Below, piece by piece: positions 25,639-34,739 of a stretch of DNA of 55,282 bases. The notes beneath the pieces are model-generated. The model did not search any database and was not told where the DNA came from. It was given only the letters and a program-made list of their open reading frames with translations. The DNA comes from Candidatus Tidjanibacter gallistercoris (lineage in GTDB: Bacteria; Bacteroidota; Bacteroidia; Bacteroidales; Rikenellaceae). Where the stretch lies: NCBI GenBank assembly GCA_019114205.1, contig DXFY01000032.1, positions 1 through 55,282 on the forward strand, given 5' to 3'. Made by a program: the position numbers and the translations under genes. Every line of letters starts with the position of its first letter. The first letter of the stretch is position 1.

Positions 25639-25840
25639 ACGGGACGCTCGTGTCCTCCCGGTATATCAATTCCGGATAAAAGGAACCATATTCCGGATGA
25701 TACCTCTTCCAAAACGAACATTCCCCAGACTCCGACCGACCGCATCGCAAAGCACAGTCAAAGCCCGTCCGCCGGCAAGGCATGACCGTTCCGGGAACGA
25801 AGCCCCCATCCCTCCTTCCGACCGGCCGGACGAGAGGCAA

Positions 25841-28336
25841 TCAAATGAACCGGCCGGTTATGCTTTCCGACACGCTTTTTATCTGGTCGGGAGTGCCTGC
25901 GGCCACAATGCGGCCGCCCTCCGCTCCGCCTCCTGGTCCCATGTCGATGATGTAGTCGGCATTACGGATGACATCCAGGTCGTGCTCGATAACGACGACC
26001 GTCGCTCCGTAATCGACCAGGTGCTGAAAGACCCGCAGCAGCGTCTGTACGTCGGACGGATGCAGGCCTATGGTCGGTTCGTCGAATACGAACACCGAAT
26101 CCTCCTGCCCCCTGCCCATTTCGCTGGCCAATTTCAACCGTTGCGCCTCGCCGCCCGAAAGTCCCGGCGTCTCTTCGCCGAGAGTAAGATAACCGAGGCC
26201 GAGGTCACGAAGCACCTCCAGCCGCTGCCGTACCGTTTTCAGGTCATCGCAGGCCGCCAGTGCATCGTTCACGTCCATATCCATCAGTTCCGGAAGCGAA
26301 TAGCGTTCACCGGCCCTGTTCTCGCGCCGAATCATTCCCGCCGCCTTCGCATACCTCGAACCGTGACAGTCGGGACAGGGTATTTCCACATCGGGCAGGA
26401 ACTGCACGTCGAGGCTGATTACACCCGTACCGTCGCAGACAGGACAGCGCAGGCGTCCCGTATTATAGGAGAAATCGCCGCTTTTGTACCCCTGTTTCCG
26501 GGCATCCTCGGTCCGCGCGTAAATTTTCCGCAGCTCGTCGTGCACGTTGGCATACGTGGCTACCGTCGAGCGGATGTTGATGCCGATGGGCGATGCGTCG
26601 ATGAGCTTGACTTGCCGGATACCCTCCGCTTCGACGTCCTTCACGTGTTCCGGCAGGCGCGTCCCGGCAATGCGGGCCCGCAGGCCTGGAATCAGGCTCT
26701 CCAGCACCAAGGTCGTCTTGCCCGACCCCGAAACGCCTGAAACGACCGTCAGCCGTCCTTTGGGAATATCGACCTGTAAGGGCTTTACGGTATGGATGGC
26801 ATCGGTGGAGAGATGAATGCGCCCCTTTCCGAAAAGGGTTTCGGGAGCCGCCTGCCGACGCACACGGACGGCAGCCTTTTCGGACAGGAAAGGCCCGATT
26901 TCCGATGCGGCATTCCGCCCGATGTCCTGTACGGTACCCTCGGCGATGACTCTTCCGCCCGCCGAACCTGCACCGGGCCCCATTTCAATCAGGTAGTCGG
27001 CTTCCGCCAGAATCTGCGTATCGTGGTCTACCAGGACGACCGAATTGCCGTCGGCTATCAGGTCTTTCATCACTCCGACGAGCCCCCTTATATTGGCCGG
27101 ATGAAGCCCTATCGACGGCTCGTCCAGCACATAGAGTACGCCCGTCGTACGGTTCCTGACAGCACGGGCCAGCTGCATCCGCTGCCGCTCGCCGGTCGAA
27201 AGTGTGGAAGCGGCACGGTCGATGCTCAAATATCCCACGCCAAGTTCCAACAGCCGCTGCGCCCCATCGAGCAACGACTCGCAGATACTTTCCGCCATGG
27301 GACGCATCGCCTCCGGCAGAGAATCCGGGATGCCCCGTACCCAACCGACCAACTCGGTCAGCGTCATCCGGCAGGCCTCGGCCAGCGAGATGCCCCGCAC
27401 ACGGGGCGCACGGGCAGCCTCCGAAAGGCGCGTACCGCCGCATTCGGGACAACACGCCGTCTTGAGGAACCGTTCCACCCGTTTCATGCCCGCTTCGTCC
27501 TTTACTTTGGCGAGTGCATTCTCCACCGTATATACGGCATTGTAATACGTGAAATCCAACTCACCCGCCTGATTCGAGTTTTTGGATTTGTAGAAGATAC
27601 GTTTTTTTTCCGCAGGCCCATGAAACACGATGTCACGCTCCCGTTCACTCAACTGATTGAACGGCACATCGGTACGCACACCCATCGCACGGCACACGTC
27701 GACCATCAGCGACCACATCAACGTATTCCACGGGAGCACGGCCCCCTCATCGATAGTGCGCGTTCCGTCCGGCACGAGGGTCGATTCGTCCACCGTACGG
27801 ACAGTGCCCGTTCCGTCGCATACAGGGCAGGCGCCCTGACTGTTGAACGCCAGCTCTTCAGCCGAAGGAGCGAAAAAGTGCGCTCCGCACTCGGGGCAAA
27901 CCAACTCCTGTCCGGCTGCCACACGGAGCGAAGGCGACAGGTAGTGCCCGTTCGGGCATCGGTGGCTCGCCAGCCGCGAATAAATGAGCCGCAGGCTGTT
28001 GAGCAGTTCCGTACCCGTTCCGAACGTGCTGCGTATGCCCGGAATCCCCGGTCGCTGATGCATGGCCAAAGCAGCCGGGACATGGAGCACTTCATCCACA
28101 TCGGCACGAGCTGCCTGCGTCATGCGTCGCCGGGTATAGGTAGAGAGCGATTCGAGGTAGCGGCGCGAGCCCTCGGCATAGAGTACCCCCAGCGCCAGCG
28201 AGCTTTTTCCGGAACCCGACACGCCCGCGATACCGACAATCCGGTTCAGCGGCACCTCCACATCGACATGTTTCAGGTTGTGCACCCGTGCGCCGCGCAC
28301 TACGATTTTTTCAGGTCTTTTCGTATCTTCCGTCAT
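25841..28336 (-). CDS. UvrA-like ABC ATPase (short class, UvrA2-like)
   Basis: 831 residues, about 110 shorter than housekeeping UvrA. There are two ABC modules: the first Walker A 'GVSGSGKSS' at 38-46 and signature 'LSTGERQRMQLARA'; the second Walker A 'VVSGVSGSGKTTLVL' and signature 'LSGGEAQRLKLASE'. Zinc Cys pairs are present in both halves ('CPNGH', 'CPECGAHFF', 'CCPECGGTRL', 'CPVCDGTG', 'CPDCHGSRY'). The sequence between the first Walker A and the first zinc module is short, in line with UvrA2/DrrC-type proteins that lack the UvrB-binding domain and bind DNA or intercalating drugs. No drug cluster adjoins, so a damage-tolerance role is inferred. Confidence 0.88.
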   Translation of the reverse strand: MTEDTKRPEKIVVRGARVHNLKHVDVEVPLNRIVGIAGVSGSGKSSLALGVLYAEGSRRYLESLSTYTRRRMTQAARADVDEVLHVPAALAMHQRPGIPGIRSTFGTGTELLNSLRLIYSRLASHRCPNGHYLSPSLRVAAGQELVCPECGAHFFAPSAEELAFNSQGACPVCDGTGTVRTVDESTLVPDGTRTIDEGAVLPWNTLMWSLMVDVCRAMGVRTDVPFNQLSERERDIVFHGPAEKKRIFYKSKNSNQAGELDFTYYNAVYTVENALAKVKDEAGMKRVERFLKTACCPECGGTRLSEAARAPRVRGISLAEACRMTLTELVGWVRGIPDSLPEAMRPMAESICESLLDGAQRLLELGVGYLSIDRAASTLSTGERQRMQLARAVRNRTTGVLYVLDEPSIGLHPANIRGLVGVMKDLIADGNSVVLVDHDTQILAEADYLIEMGPGAGSAGGRVIAEGTVQDIGRNAASEIGPFLSEKAAVRVRRQAAPETLFGKGRIHLSTDAIHTVKPLQVDIPKGRLTVVSGVSGSGKTTLVLESLIPGLRARIAGTRLPEHVKDVEAEGIRQVKLIDASPIGINIRSTVATYANVHDELRKIYARTEDARKQGYKSGDFSYNTGRLRCPVCDGTGVISLDVQFLPDVEIPCPDCHGSRYAKAAGMIRRENRAGERYSLPELMDMDVNDALAACDDLKTVRQRLEVLRDLGLGYLTLGEETPGLSGGEAQRLKLASEMGRGQEDSVFVFDEPTIGLHPSDVQTLLRVFQHLVDYGATVVVIEHDLDVIRNADYIIDMGPGGGAEGGRIVAAGTPDQIKSVSESITGRFI

Positions 28337-28679
28337 ACTTCCGTAACTTTTCAGTGCCGCACTGAAGATGCAGCATACGAAATTACATATTTCTCACGAC
28401 TGTAACGCCCCGCCCCCTGCGTCGGTCCGTCACCGACCGACACTCTGTATGCTCTCCCGGCGATGCACGCCGCAGCATTCGGCATCATGGGCTGTAAAAA
28501 GAGAGGGGCAAATACGCCATGCACGCACCTGCCCCCCGTATGGCAACGCTCCGCAAAACCGCACTGGCACGACGAGCCTCCGCCCCCGAACACCCCCGAA
28601 CCGCACACCCGTCCATACCGGAACGCACCGGACGAATCCACAGCACACGGCACCCCGATACGACCCGCCGACCCGACCG
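28337..28679. other. Gene-free interval upstream of uvrA-like
   Basis: About 340 bases, C-rich on the + strand; no RNA, promoter of full consensus or terminator was identified. Confidence 0.5.
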
Positions 28680-29237
28680 TCACTCCTGCCGCAGGTCTCC
28701 CTCCGGCATGCCGAACAGGGAAAAATGCACGCTGCCGTACGTGCGCATCTGAAGCAGGGCCGGATGACCTGCGAAGGAAACATCCTTGGAATGCTCGAAT
28801 ACGAGCAGCCCGCCGGCACGCAGCAGGCCGCGCCCGAAGACCAGTTCCACGACCTGTTCCGCCCCCTCAAGGTCGTAAGGAGCATCGGAAAATATCACGT
28901 CGAACCGTTTCGTCGCACTTTTCAGATACAGGAATGCGTTGGCCCGAACAGCATACAGGTTCTCCATTCCGAAAGCTGCGGCTGTCCGCCTGATGAAGTT
29001 GTGATGTACAGCATTCACCTCCACCGAGGTGACGGCCGCCGCACCGCGCGACACGAACTCATAACTGATGGACCCCGTCCCGGAGAAGAGGTCGAGCACT
29101 TCGATACCCTCGAAATCAATCAGGTTGCCGAGTACGTTGAAAAGATTCTCCTTCGCGAAATCCGTCGTCGGCCGCGCCCGCAAATTGCGCGGCGGATTGA
29201 TTACCCTGCCGCCGAACCTTCCGCCTACGATTCTCAT
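28680..29237 (-). CDS. rsmD: 16S rRNA (guanine(966)-N2)-methyltransferase RsmD
   Basis: 185 residues from the ATG at 29237 ('MRIVGGRFGGRVI'), the family's normal start; upstream codons in the frame overlap the DUF3822 gene. The SAM-binding motif is 'VLDLFSGTGSISYEFVSRG' (48-66). The catalytic loop reads SDAPY (117-121) where RsmD normally has (N/D)PPY. The enzyme methylates G966 of 16S rRNA on the assembled small subunit. It follows the DUF3822 gene by 10 bases, a usual pairing in Bacteroidota. Confidence 0.9.
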   Translation of the reverse strand: MRIVGGRFGGRVINPPRNLRARPTTDFAKENLFNVLGNLIDFEGIEVLDLFSGTGSISYEFVSRGAAAVTSVEVNAVHHNFIRRTAAAFGMENLYAVRANAFLYLKSATKRFDVIFSDAPYDLEGAEQVVELVFGRGLLRAGGLLVFEHSKDVSFAGHPALLQMRTYGSVHFSLFGMPEGDLRQE

Positions 29238-29247
29238 ATCCGCATCT

Positions 29248-30003
29248 TCATTTTGTCGCCGCACGGACGGGCCGGAGCTCCGCCACGCGGTCGAAATATC
29301 GGGCGAGCGTCCCCGCATACCGTACCGGTCTGTCGCCATAAACATACAATGCCGTATCCCGTCTTCCTTCGGACAGCCCGTACAAGTAATAGACCATGTC
29401 GGCGGCCCCTTGCAGGGGATACACTTCGGCCAGCGTCAGGACGCCTCCGGCATCATAACCGGCCACGTAAAGCTGCTCCTGCGTCGGATAGGCCGCAAGA
29501 CATGCGCCGGACACTCTCGCTCTCCGAAAGGCCGCCAGCATTTCGTGCATCGGAGAACGCCATTCCATTCTTCCGCCCGTCCGTCGCTCCAACCACGAGA
29601 CAATCCCCCTTTCGACCGGGAACACGGCGCATACTCCGTCCGTATCCTCCGTCACCAGCACCTCGCTCCCTTCCGCAGGATACACCCCCATCCGCACGAG
29701 CCATTCCGACGCACGGGCCGACGGGAGCAACTCCCGCGGAACATACACCGTATCGGCCGTATCGACGAATACCCGCACCAGGTCGAACGACGCTCCGTCC
29801 GCACAATCCATGCAGTCGTCGAAAGCAGCCGCGAACTGCTCCGGCAGCGGCTGTCCCGGTACGAAACGCACATCACGCTGCCGCCCTCCGGCAATCCCCC
29901 GGTCTGGCATATAAAAAGAAAGTCCACCCTGCCGGAGCCGAATGGACAATATCTTTTGTGCGGCGTGCGTGTTATTCCCAGTTTCCCGCATCGTTCGTCG
30001 CAC
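29248..30003 (-). CDS. DUF3822 family protein
   Basis: 251 residues, start at 30003 or at the in-frame ATG at 29991. Its position directly before rsmD and its pattern ('RLRQGGLSFYMPD' near the start, then a long actin/ribonuclease-H-like fold with 'LYVAGYDAGGVLTLAEVYPL' near 180-200 and 'ALYVYGD' near the end) fit DUF3822, a Bacteroidota-specific family of unknown function. It overlaps the membrane-anchored protein gene upstream by 32 bases and is followed by rsmD after 10 bases, so the three form one operon. Confidence 0.82.
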   Translation of the reverse strand: MRRTMRETGNNTHAAQKILSIRLRQGGLSFYMPDRGIAGGRQRDVRFVPGQPLPEQFAAAFDDCMDCADGASFDLVRVFVDTADTVYVPRELLPSARASEWLVRMGVYPAEGSEVLVTEDTDGVCAVFPVERGIVSWLERRTGGRMEWRSPMHEMLAAFRRARVSGACLAAYPTQEQLYVAGYDAGGVLTLAEVYPLQGAADMVYYLYGLSEGRRDTALYVYGDRPVRYAGTLARYFDRVAELRPVRAATK

Positions 30004-30589
30004 TCGTCATGGAACCCACTTTCACGCCGGGATAATCGTTGAAGGTATTCTCCCGCTCGTCTATCAGGTTGATGAGCTCCTGTCGGTTCAGGTCGGCGAG
30101 GAACGCCTTGTAGGGAGCGCGGCATTCGAACACCTGTACCGTCACGCCCGATTCGGTTTTGAGCTCGCCGGCTTCGAGTATGTATTCCAGCCCGTCCGTA
30201 TAGGGGATATAGCGTATCATCTCGACCATCTGGGGCGTCATCTTCTTCGCACCGAATATGGTATCTATAACGGCCACCTTGAACGTCTCCCGGCTCACGA
30301 GTCCGCGCGCCACGGCCACCGAGTCGTCCGCCGAACCGAACGCCTTCTCATAAACCATGGAGTCGTTCAGCACGAAGTTGATAAGCGAATCGAAACTGCC
30401 CGTATATACCTGATTGACCTGCTTGTATGCTCTTTCGGCGGTACGTATGTCCTTGATACGTTCTATTACGGCTGCAGACCTCGTTTCCACTTCTTTCTGG
30501 AACTTGAGCGGAATCGTCAGCTGACGGTACACCACGAAAGCGAGGGCTACGATAACAATAGCGAGAACAATCTGAATAACTTTTTTCAT
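29972..30589 (-). CDS. Hypothetical membrane-anchored protein, first gene of the rsmD operon
   Basis: 205 residues. One N-terminal membrane helix ('VIQIVLAIVIVALAFVVY', residues 4-21) is followed by a polar domain outside the cytoplasm, starting with helices ('VETRSAAVIERIKDIRTAER') and then a mixed region. It resembles a family found with DUF3822 in Bacteroidales, but I cannot name it. Its 3' end overlaps the DUF3822 start, indicating coupled translation. Confidence 0.75.
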   Translation of the reverse strand: MKKVIQIVLAIVIVALAFVVYRQLTIPLKFQKEVETRSAAVIERIKDIRTAERAYKQVNQVYTGSFDSLINFVLNDSMVYEKAFGSADDSVAVARGLVSRETFKVAVIDTIFGAKKMTPQMVEMIRYIPYTDGLEYILEAGELKTESGVTVQVFECRAPYKAFLADLNRQELINLIDERENTFNDYPGVKVGSMTSATNDAGNWE

Positions 30590-30659
30590 CTCTATTTTTT
30601 AATTTTTAAGTTTGTAACGCATTAGGCAATGAAGAGCATCAACAGCTAATATTTTCGTA

Positions 30660-32081
30660 ATGTTAAACGAACATATCGCGTCTCAAATTTACGCGAATTT
30701 TGCATTCGCGCCAACACCTGGACAAAAAAAAATCATAGAAGCCCTCGCCGCCTGGCTTGCCGACGCCGACACCGAGCGCATCTTCATCCTGAACGGTTAC
30801 GCCGGAACGGGCAAGACTTCCATCATCGCGGCGTTCGTGGCGACGCTCAAAAAGCTGAAGATAAAGCCGGTATTGCTCGCCCCCACCGGACGCGCCGCGA
30901 AGGTCATGGCACGCCATACGGGCCTCGGCGCCTCGACCATACATAAAAAGATATACCGGCAGAAAAGTTCCGCCGACCCGGAAGCGGGCTTCTCGCTCGA
31001 CTTCAACCGCGCGCAAGACGCATGCTTCATCATCGACGAGGCTTCGATGCTCTCCGCCTCGCCCGATGCGGGCTCCCCGTTCGGAAGCGGTTCGCTGCTC
31101 GACGACCTGTTCCGTTACGTCCGTCAGGGCGTGCGCTGCCGCATCCTGTTCGTAGGCGACGACGCCCAGCTGCCGCCCGTAGGTCACGACCGCAGTCCGG
31201 CCCTCGACCCCGACTTCATGGCCGCGTACGGCGCGGTCGCGTACGGCACGCTGGACGAAGTGATGCGTCACAGCGAAGATTCGGGCATCCTTTTCAATGC
31301 CACGCTGGTACGCTGCATGCTCGAAGCGGGCATCACGGAACCGCCGCTGTTCGAAATGTCCTACCCGGATTTTCGGGCAATCGACGGCGGGGAATTTCTC
31401 GAAAAGGTGGAGGAATGCTATTCGCGTTACGGCCGCGAGGAGACCATCGTCATCACCCGCTCCAACCGGCGGGCCAATCGGTTCAACGAGGGAATCCGGC
31501 GGCACGTACTCTACGCCGAGGAGGAAATCGAGTCGGGCGACATGCTGATGGTGGTGAAGAACAACTACTATTTCACCGAACGCGAAGAGGAAGCGCACAT
31601 GGATTTCATAGCCAACGGCGATACGGCCCGTCTGGTCAAACTGCGGCGCTTCGAGGATTACTACGGCTTCCGGTTCGCCGAGGCACGGCTCGCCTTCCCC
31701 GATTACGACGACTGCGAAATCGAATGCAGAATCCTGCTCGACACGCTCGCATCCGAGGCCCCGGCCCTCACCCGCGAACAGAGCGATGCGCTGTTTCGGG
31801 CCGTCTGCGAAGATTACGAACACATCAAGAGCAAGGCCAAACGGTACAAGGAGGTGCGCGAGAATCCCCATTTCAATGCGGTTCAGGTCAAGTTCGCCTA
31901 TGCCGTGACCGCTCACAAGGCGCAGGGCGGCGAGTGGAAAGCGGTCTTCGTAGACCGGATGCTTTTCGGCGACGAACCCATGAGCCGCGACCTCATGCGC
32001 TGGCTCTACACCGCACTCACCCGTGCCAGCGAACAGGTCTATCTCGTGAACTTCGACGAACGGTTCTTCGGCAACGGCTGA
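30660..32081 (+). CDS. RecD-like ATP-dependent DNA helicase
   Basis: 473 residues. Superfamily 1 helicase motifs in order: Walker A 'GYAGTGKTS' at 46-54, motif Ia 'PVLLAPTGRAAKVM', Walker B 'CFIIDEASM' (about 121-129), motif III 'RILFVGDDAQLPPVG', motif VI 'YAVTAHKAQGGEWKAVFVD' and 'RWLYTALTRASEQVYLVNF'. The length and the UvrD_C_2 ending match stand-alone RecD-like helicases common in Bacteroidota, not the RecBCD subunit. It unwinds DNA with ATP; the partner is unknown. No neighbour is cotranscribed. Confidence 0.92.
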   Translation: MLNEHIASQIYANFAFAPTPGQKKIIEALAAWLADADTERIFILNGYAGTGKTSIIAAFVATLKKLKIKPVLLAPTGRAAKVMARHTGLGASTIHKKIYRQKSSADPEAGFSLDFNRAQDACFIIDEASMLSASPDAGSPFGSGSLLDDLFRYVRQGVRCRILFVGDDAQLPPVGHDRSPALDPDFMAAYGAVAYGTLDEVMRHSEDSGILFNATLVRCMLEAGITEPPLFEMSYPDFRAIDGGEFLEKVEECYSRYGREETIVITRSNRRANRFNEGIRRHVLYAEEEIESGDMLMVVKNNYYFTEREEEAHMDFIANGDTARLVKLRRFEDYYGFRFAEARLAFPDYDDCEIECRILLDTLASEAPALTREQSDALFRAVCEDYEHIKSKAKRYKEVRENPHFNAVQVKFAYAVTAHKAQGGEWKAVFVDRMLFGDEPMSRDLMRWLYTALTRASEQVYLVNFDERFFGNG

Positions 32082-32866
32082 CCCTGCCCGCGGAAACGGC
32101 CCCGGCGCCCCGCCCACAGTCTGGCTGCCGCTTCGCACCGCAGCGCCCGGCTCCGGCGACACCCGGACAACCCGCAGCGAAAAGCCCCCTCCCGACCCGC
32201 CCGAATCCGACCATCACGGAAGACGCACGCAGCCATGCCGCCATGCGCTACCGCTTCCAGTCCGAGTTGTCCGGCATACTGCAAAATACACCTTTACGTA
32301 CCGCCTGTCTCCGTGCATACGCCGCCGGAAGACCAAAATGCCGCAACGCCTTCAACGACACTGTCTTCCCCGACCGTTCGAACATACCTTTCCCACTCCG
32401 CATGCAGCCCGCAAGCCGCAGCAGCCAAAAGAAATCCGCTTACAATTTCGCCGGTTTACCGCAGCGATAGACGCCGTGCCTCGAAGGTACGGACACGCGC
32501 CCCATACACACCGCCCGGCCTCAGCAACGGTACGCCCTTACGTACTGCCCGCCTCCGCGCATACACCGCCGGAAGACCAAAATGCCGCAACGCCTTCAAC
32601 GACACTGTCTTCCCCGACCGTTCGAACATACCTCTCCCGCTCTGCATGCAGTCCGCAAGACGCAGCAGCCAAAAGAAATCCGCTCACAATTTCGCCGGTT
32701 TACCGCAGCGATAGACGCCGTGCCTCGAAGGTACGGATACGCGCCCCATACACACCGCCCGGCCTCCGCAACGGTACGTCCCCACGGACTTCCGGATACG
32801 ACACAACTCGCAACACGGGGCGTTGCTATGATACGGGCCCCGGCGACGAGCATCCGGGACATTCCG
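32082..32866. other. Gene-free interval carrying a 244-bp tandem repeat
   Basis: Between the RecD-like gene and xseB. The central 488 bases are two copies of a 244-bp unit (see repeat entry). Open frames through it change frame between copies, so it is not a repeat protein. Confidence 0.7.
32294..32781. repeat. Tandem repeat, two copies of 244 bp
   Basis: Copy 1 at 32294-32537, copy 2 at 32538-32781. The copies share long identical blocks, for example 'ccgccggaagaccaaaatgc' and 'caatttcgccggtttaccgc', and differ by scattered single-base changes. The period is not a multiple of 3. Confidence 0.92.
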
Positions 32867-33073
32867 CTACTTGTCGTCCTGTTCCTGGCCGAGTGCTTCG
32901 GCCACCTCCTTTTCGGCCTTGCGGAGCCGTCCGCGACAAAAACGGATGAGTTCTCCCGCACGGCGTACCTGCCCCGCCAGCGCGTCGATATCCGGATTGG
33001 CCTCGTTCATCTTCGCCAGAATCGCCTCAATCTCGGCCATCGCCTCGGCGTATGTCATTTCACTTTTTCCCAT
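32867..33073 (-). CDS. xseB: Exodeoxyribonuclease VII small subunit
   Basis: 68 residues, the normal size. The helical hairpin pattern is clear: 'MTYAEAMAEIEAILAKM', then 'DIDALAGQVRRAGELIRFC' and 'LRKAEKEVAEAL'. XseB binds the large subunit XseA and is needed for degradation of single-stranded DNA into short oligonucleotides. Its start overlaps the 3' end of xseA by 14 bases, which ensures coupled synthesis. Confidence 0.93.
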   Translation of the reverse strand: MGKSEMTYAEAMAEIEAILAKMNEANPDIDALAGQVRRAGELIRFCRGRLRKAEKEVAEALGQEQDDK

Positions 33074-34376
33074 GGTCGGTCACTTTTGCAGTCAGTGTTC
33101 CTTTGTATAACGTAATATCGAGCGGCGTGCCCGACTCGGCATCGGCCGCATCGGTCAACGCCCGCCCCCCGGCCCGCACGACGGCGAACCCGCGGGCCAG
33201 AATGGTGCGCGGGTCGGCGGCCGCCAACAGTTTCTCCGACTGGGCCAAGCGCTCCACGCTCCCCGCGACCGCCCGGCACGCGCGTTCCGCCAGGCGCCCT
33301 TTGAGTTCATCGAGCCGGACGGCACGCCCCTGCAAAGCCCTGCGTGCGCCGGCGGCAACTCCTTCGCCGAGGGCCTCCAGCTTCCAGTTCATCCGGAAAC
33401 GCGCCCCCGATACCCGCTCGCGCAGCAATGCACCGTACATGTGCAGCTCCTTCTCTTCCCGGTCGAGCACACGCCGCCCCAAATTCGCAACTGCGACCGC
33501 AGCATCTTCCAGCCGACCGTCGAATGCCGCGGCCTGCTCGACAAGGAAACCGGCCACAGCGGTCGGAGTCTTCAGCGACAGCGCCGCCACCATATCCACC
33601 ACGCTCTGGTCCTTGTCGTGTCCCAGGCCGGCGATGACCGGCAGCGGAAACTGCGCCACGTGGAAACCGAGCAAATAGGAATTCAGAAAGCTCAGGTCGC
33701 TCTGCGAACCGCCGCCGCGTATGACGACCAGCGCATCGAACCGGTCAGCCGCATCCGCGACCGCTTCCAGCGCCTCTATAATCGACTGTTCGGCCCCGTG
33801 TCCCTGCATGACCGCGCCGAAAAGCATCGTATCGAACCGATAGGGAGAGGCGCCGAGTTCCTTCATGAAATCTTGATAACCGGCAGCCTGCGGCGAGGAG
33901 ACGACGGCGATGCGCTGGGGCACCTCCGGGATACCGAGCTCGCGGTTCAAGTCGAAAACACCGTCCTCTTTCAGCCGGGCAATGGTTTGCAGCCGCTGCT
34001 GCGCCAGGTCGCCCAGCGTATAGAGCGGGTCAATATCCGTCACCTGCAGCGACAGGCCGTACAGTTCGTGATAGGCCACCGTCACGGAAAGCAGCACCTT
34101 CATCCCGACTCCGAGTTCCGCCCCCGTCGCCCCGCGGAAAAAGGAGGACAGCATGCCGTACCGGCCGGCCCATATCACCGCCTGGGCCTGAGCCTGCGGC
34201 ACACCGTTCCGTCCGCCCTTCTCGACGAGCTGGAGATAACAGTGCCCCGACCGGGTATTGACCTTCATCTCGCCAATCTCGGCCGTTATCCACAAAGGGG
34301 CGGGAAAACCTCCGCAGAGCACCTCCTCGATGCGCCCCTGCAGCTGGGATAAAGTAATATACGATTCGACGGCCAT
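33060..34376 (-). CDS. xseA: Exodeoxyribonuclease VII large subunit
   Basis: 438 residues from the ATG at 34376 ('MAVESYITLSQLQGRIEEVL'); the open frame extends 106 codons upstream but that part is Arg/Cys-rich noise. The N-terminal OB fold ('APLWITAEIGEMKVNTRSGH') precedes the catalytic domain with 'VVIRGGGSQSDLSFLNSYLL' and 'FPLPVIAGLGHDKDQSVVDM', followed by the long helical arm and 'DPRTILARGFAVVR'. It forms exonuclease VII with XseB. A -7 box TATCTTTG lies at 34409-34402 on the minus strand. Confidence 0.95.
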   Translation of the reverse strand: MAVESYITLSQLQGRIEEVLCGGFPAPLWITAEIGEMKVNTRSGHCYLQLVEKGGRNGVPQAQAQAVIWAGRYGMLSSFFRGATGAELGVGMKVLLSVTVAYHELYGLSLQVTDIDPLYTLGDLAQQRLQTIARLKEDGVFDLNRELGIPEVPQRIAVVSSPQAAGYQDFMKELGASPYRFDTMLFGAVMQGHGAEQSIIEALEAVADAADRFDALVVIRGGGSQSDLSFLNSYLLGFHVAQFPLPVIAGLGHDKDQSVVDMVAALSLKTPTAVAGFLVEQAAAFDGRLEDAAVAVANLGRRVLDREEKELHMYGALLRERVSGARFRMNWKLEALGEGVAAGARRALQGRAVRLDELKGRLAERACRAVAGSVERLAQSEKLLAAADPRTILARGFAVVRAGGRALTDAADAESGTPLDITLYKGTLTAKVTDHGKK

Positions 34377-34401
34377 TTCCGGATAATCCAAACGTTCCGC
34401 A

Positions 34402-34409
34402 CAAAGATA
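34402..34409 (-). promoter_or_regulatory. -7 box TATCTTTG of xseAB
   Basis: Minus-strand TATCTTTG, 25 bases before the xseA ATG. No -33 at 19-21 bases. Confidence 0.5.
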
Positions 34410-34739
34410 ATACAACCCGCGGCAAAACGGGCACGCCCGCCCCGCCGAAACGACCAACCGGAACGGCACGGGATTAACCGCAGTCCGCTTCATTCCGTTC
34501 CGCGTCATTCGAGCGAAAGTTCCGCGATTCCCGGAAACCGCGCACATCCGATTCGGGGCAGCCGTTTTTCTCCGGAGGGCGGAAACGCCACAGCATCCGG
34601 ATACCGCAGGCCGCACGCCTCCGGTCGCCAACCGACAAGTCGGAACAAGAAGGGATTCGTCCCTGAAAGCACGGCGGATTCCGTACCGCCGCACTGCCGC
34701 ATCTGCCGGCAGCCATGCCGTTTTCCGCCATCTGCCGTC
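34410..34739. other. Gene-free interval between xseA and the arginase-like gene
   Basis: About 330 bases of GC-rich sequence; no gene, terminator with T-run or repeat was recognised. Confidence 0.5.

Noticed and set aside
32235-32949. Overlapping + strand frames through the 244-bp repeat
   Set aside because: The same peptide string appears in different frames because the period is not divisible by 3; not a gene.
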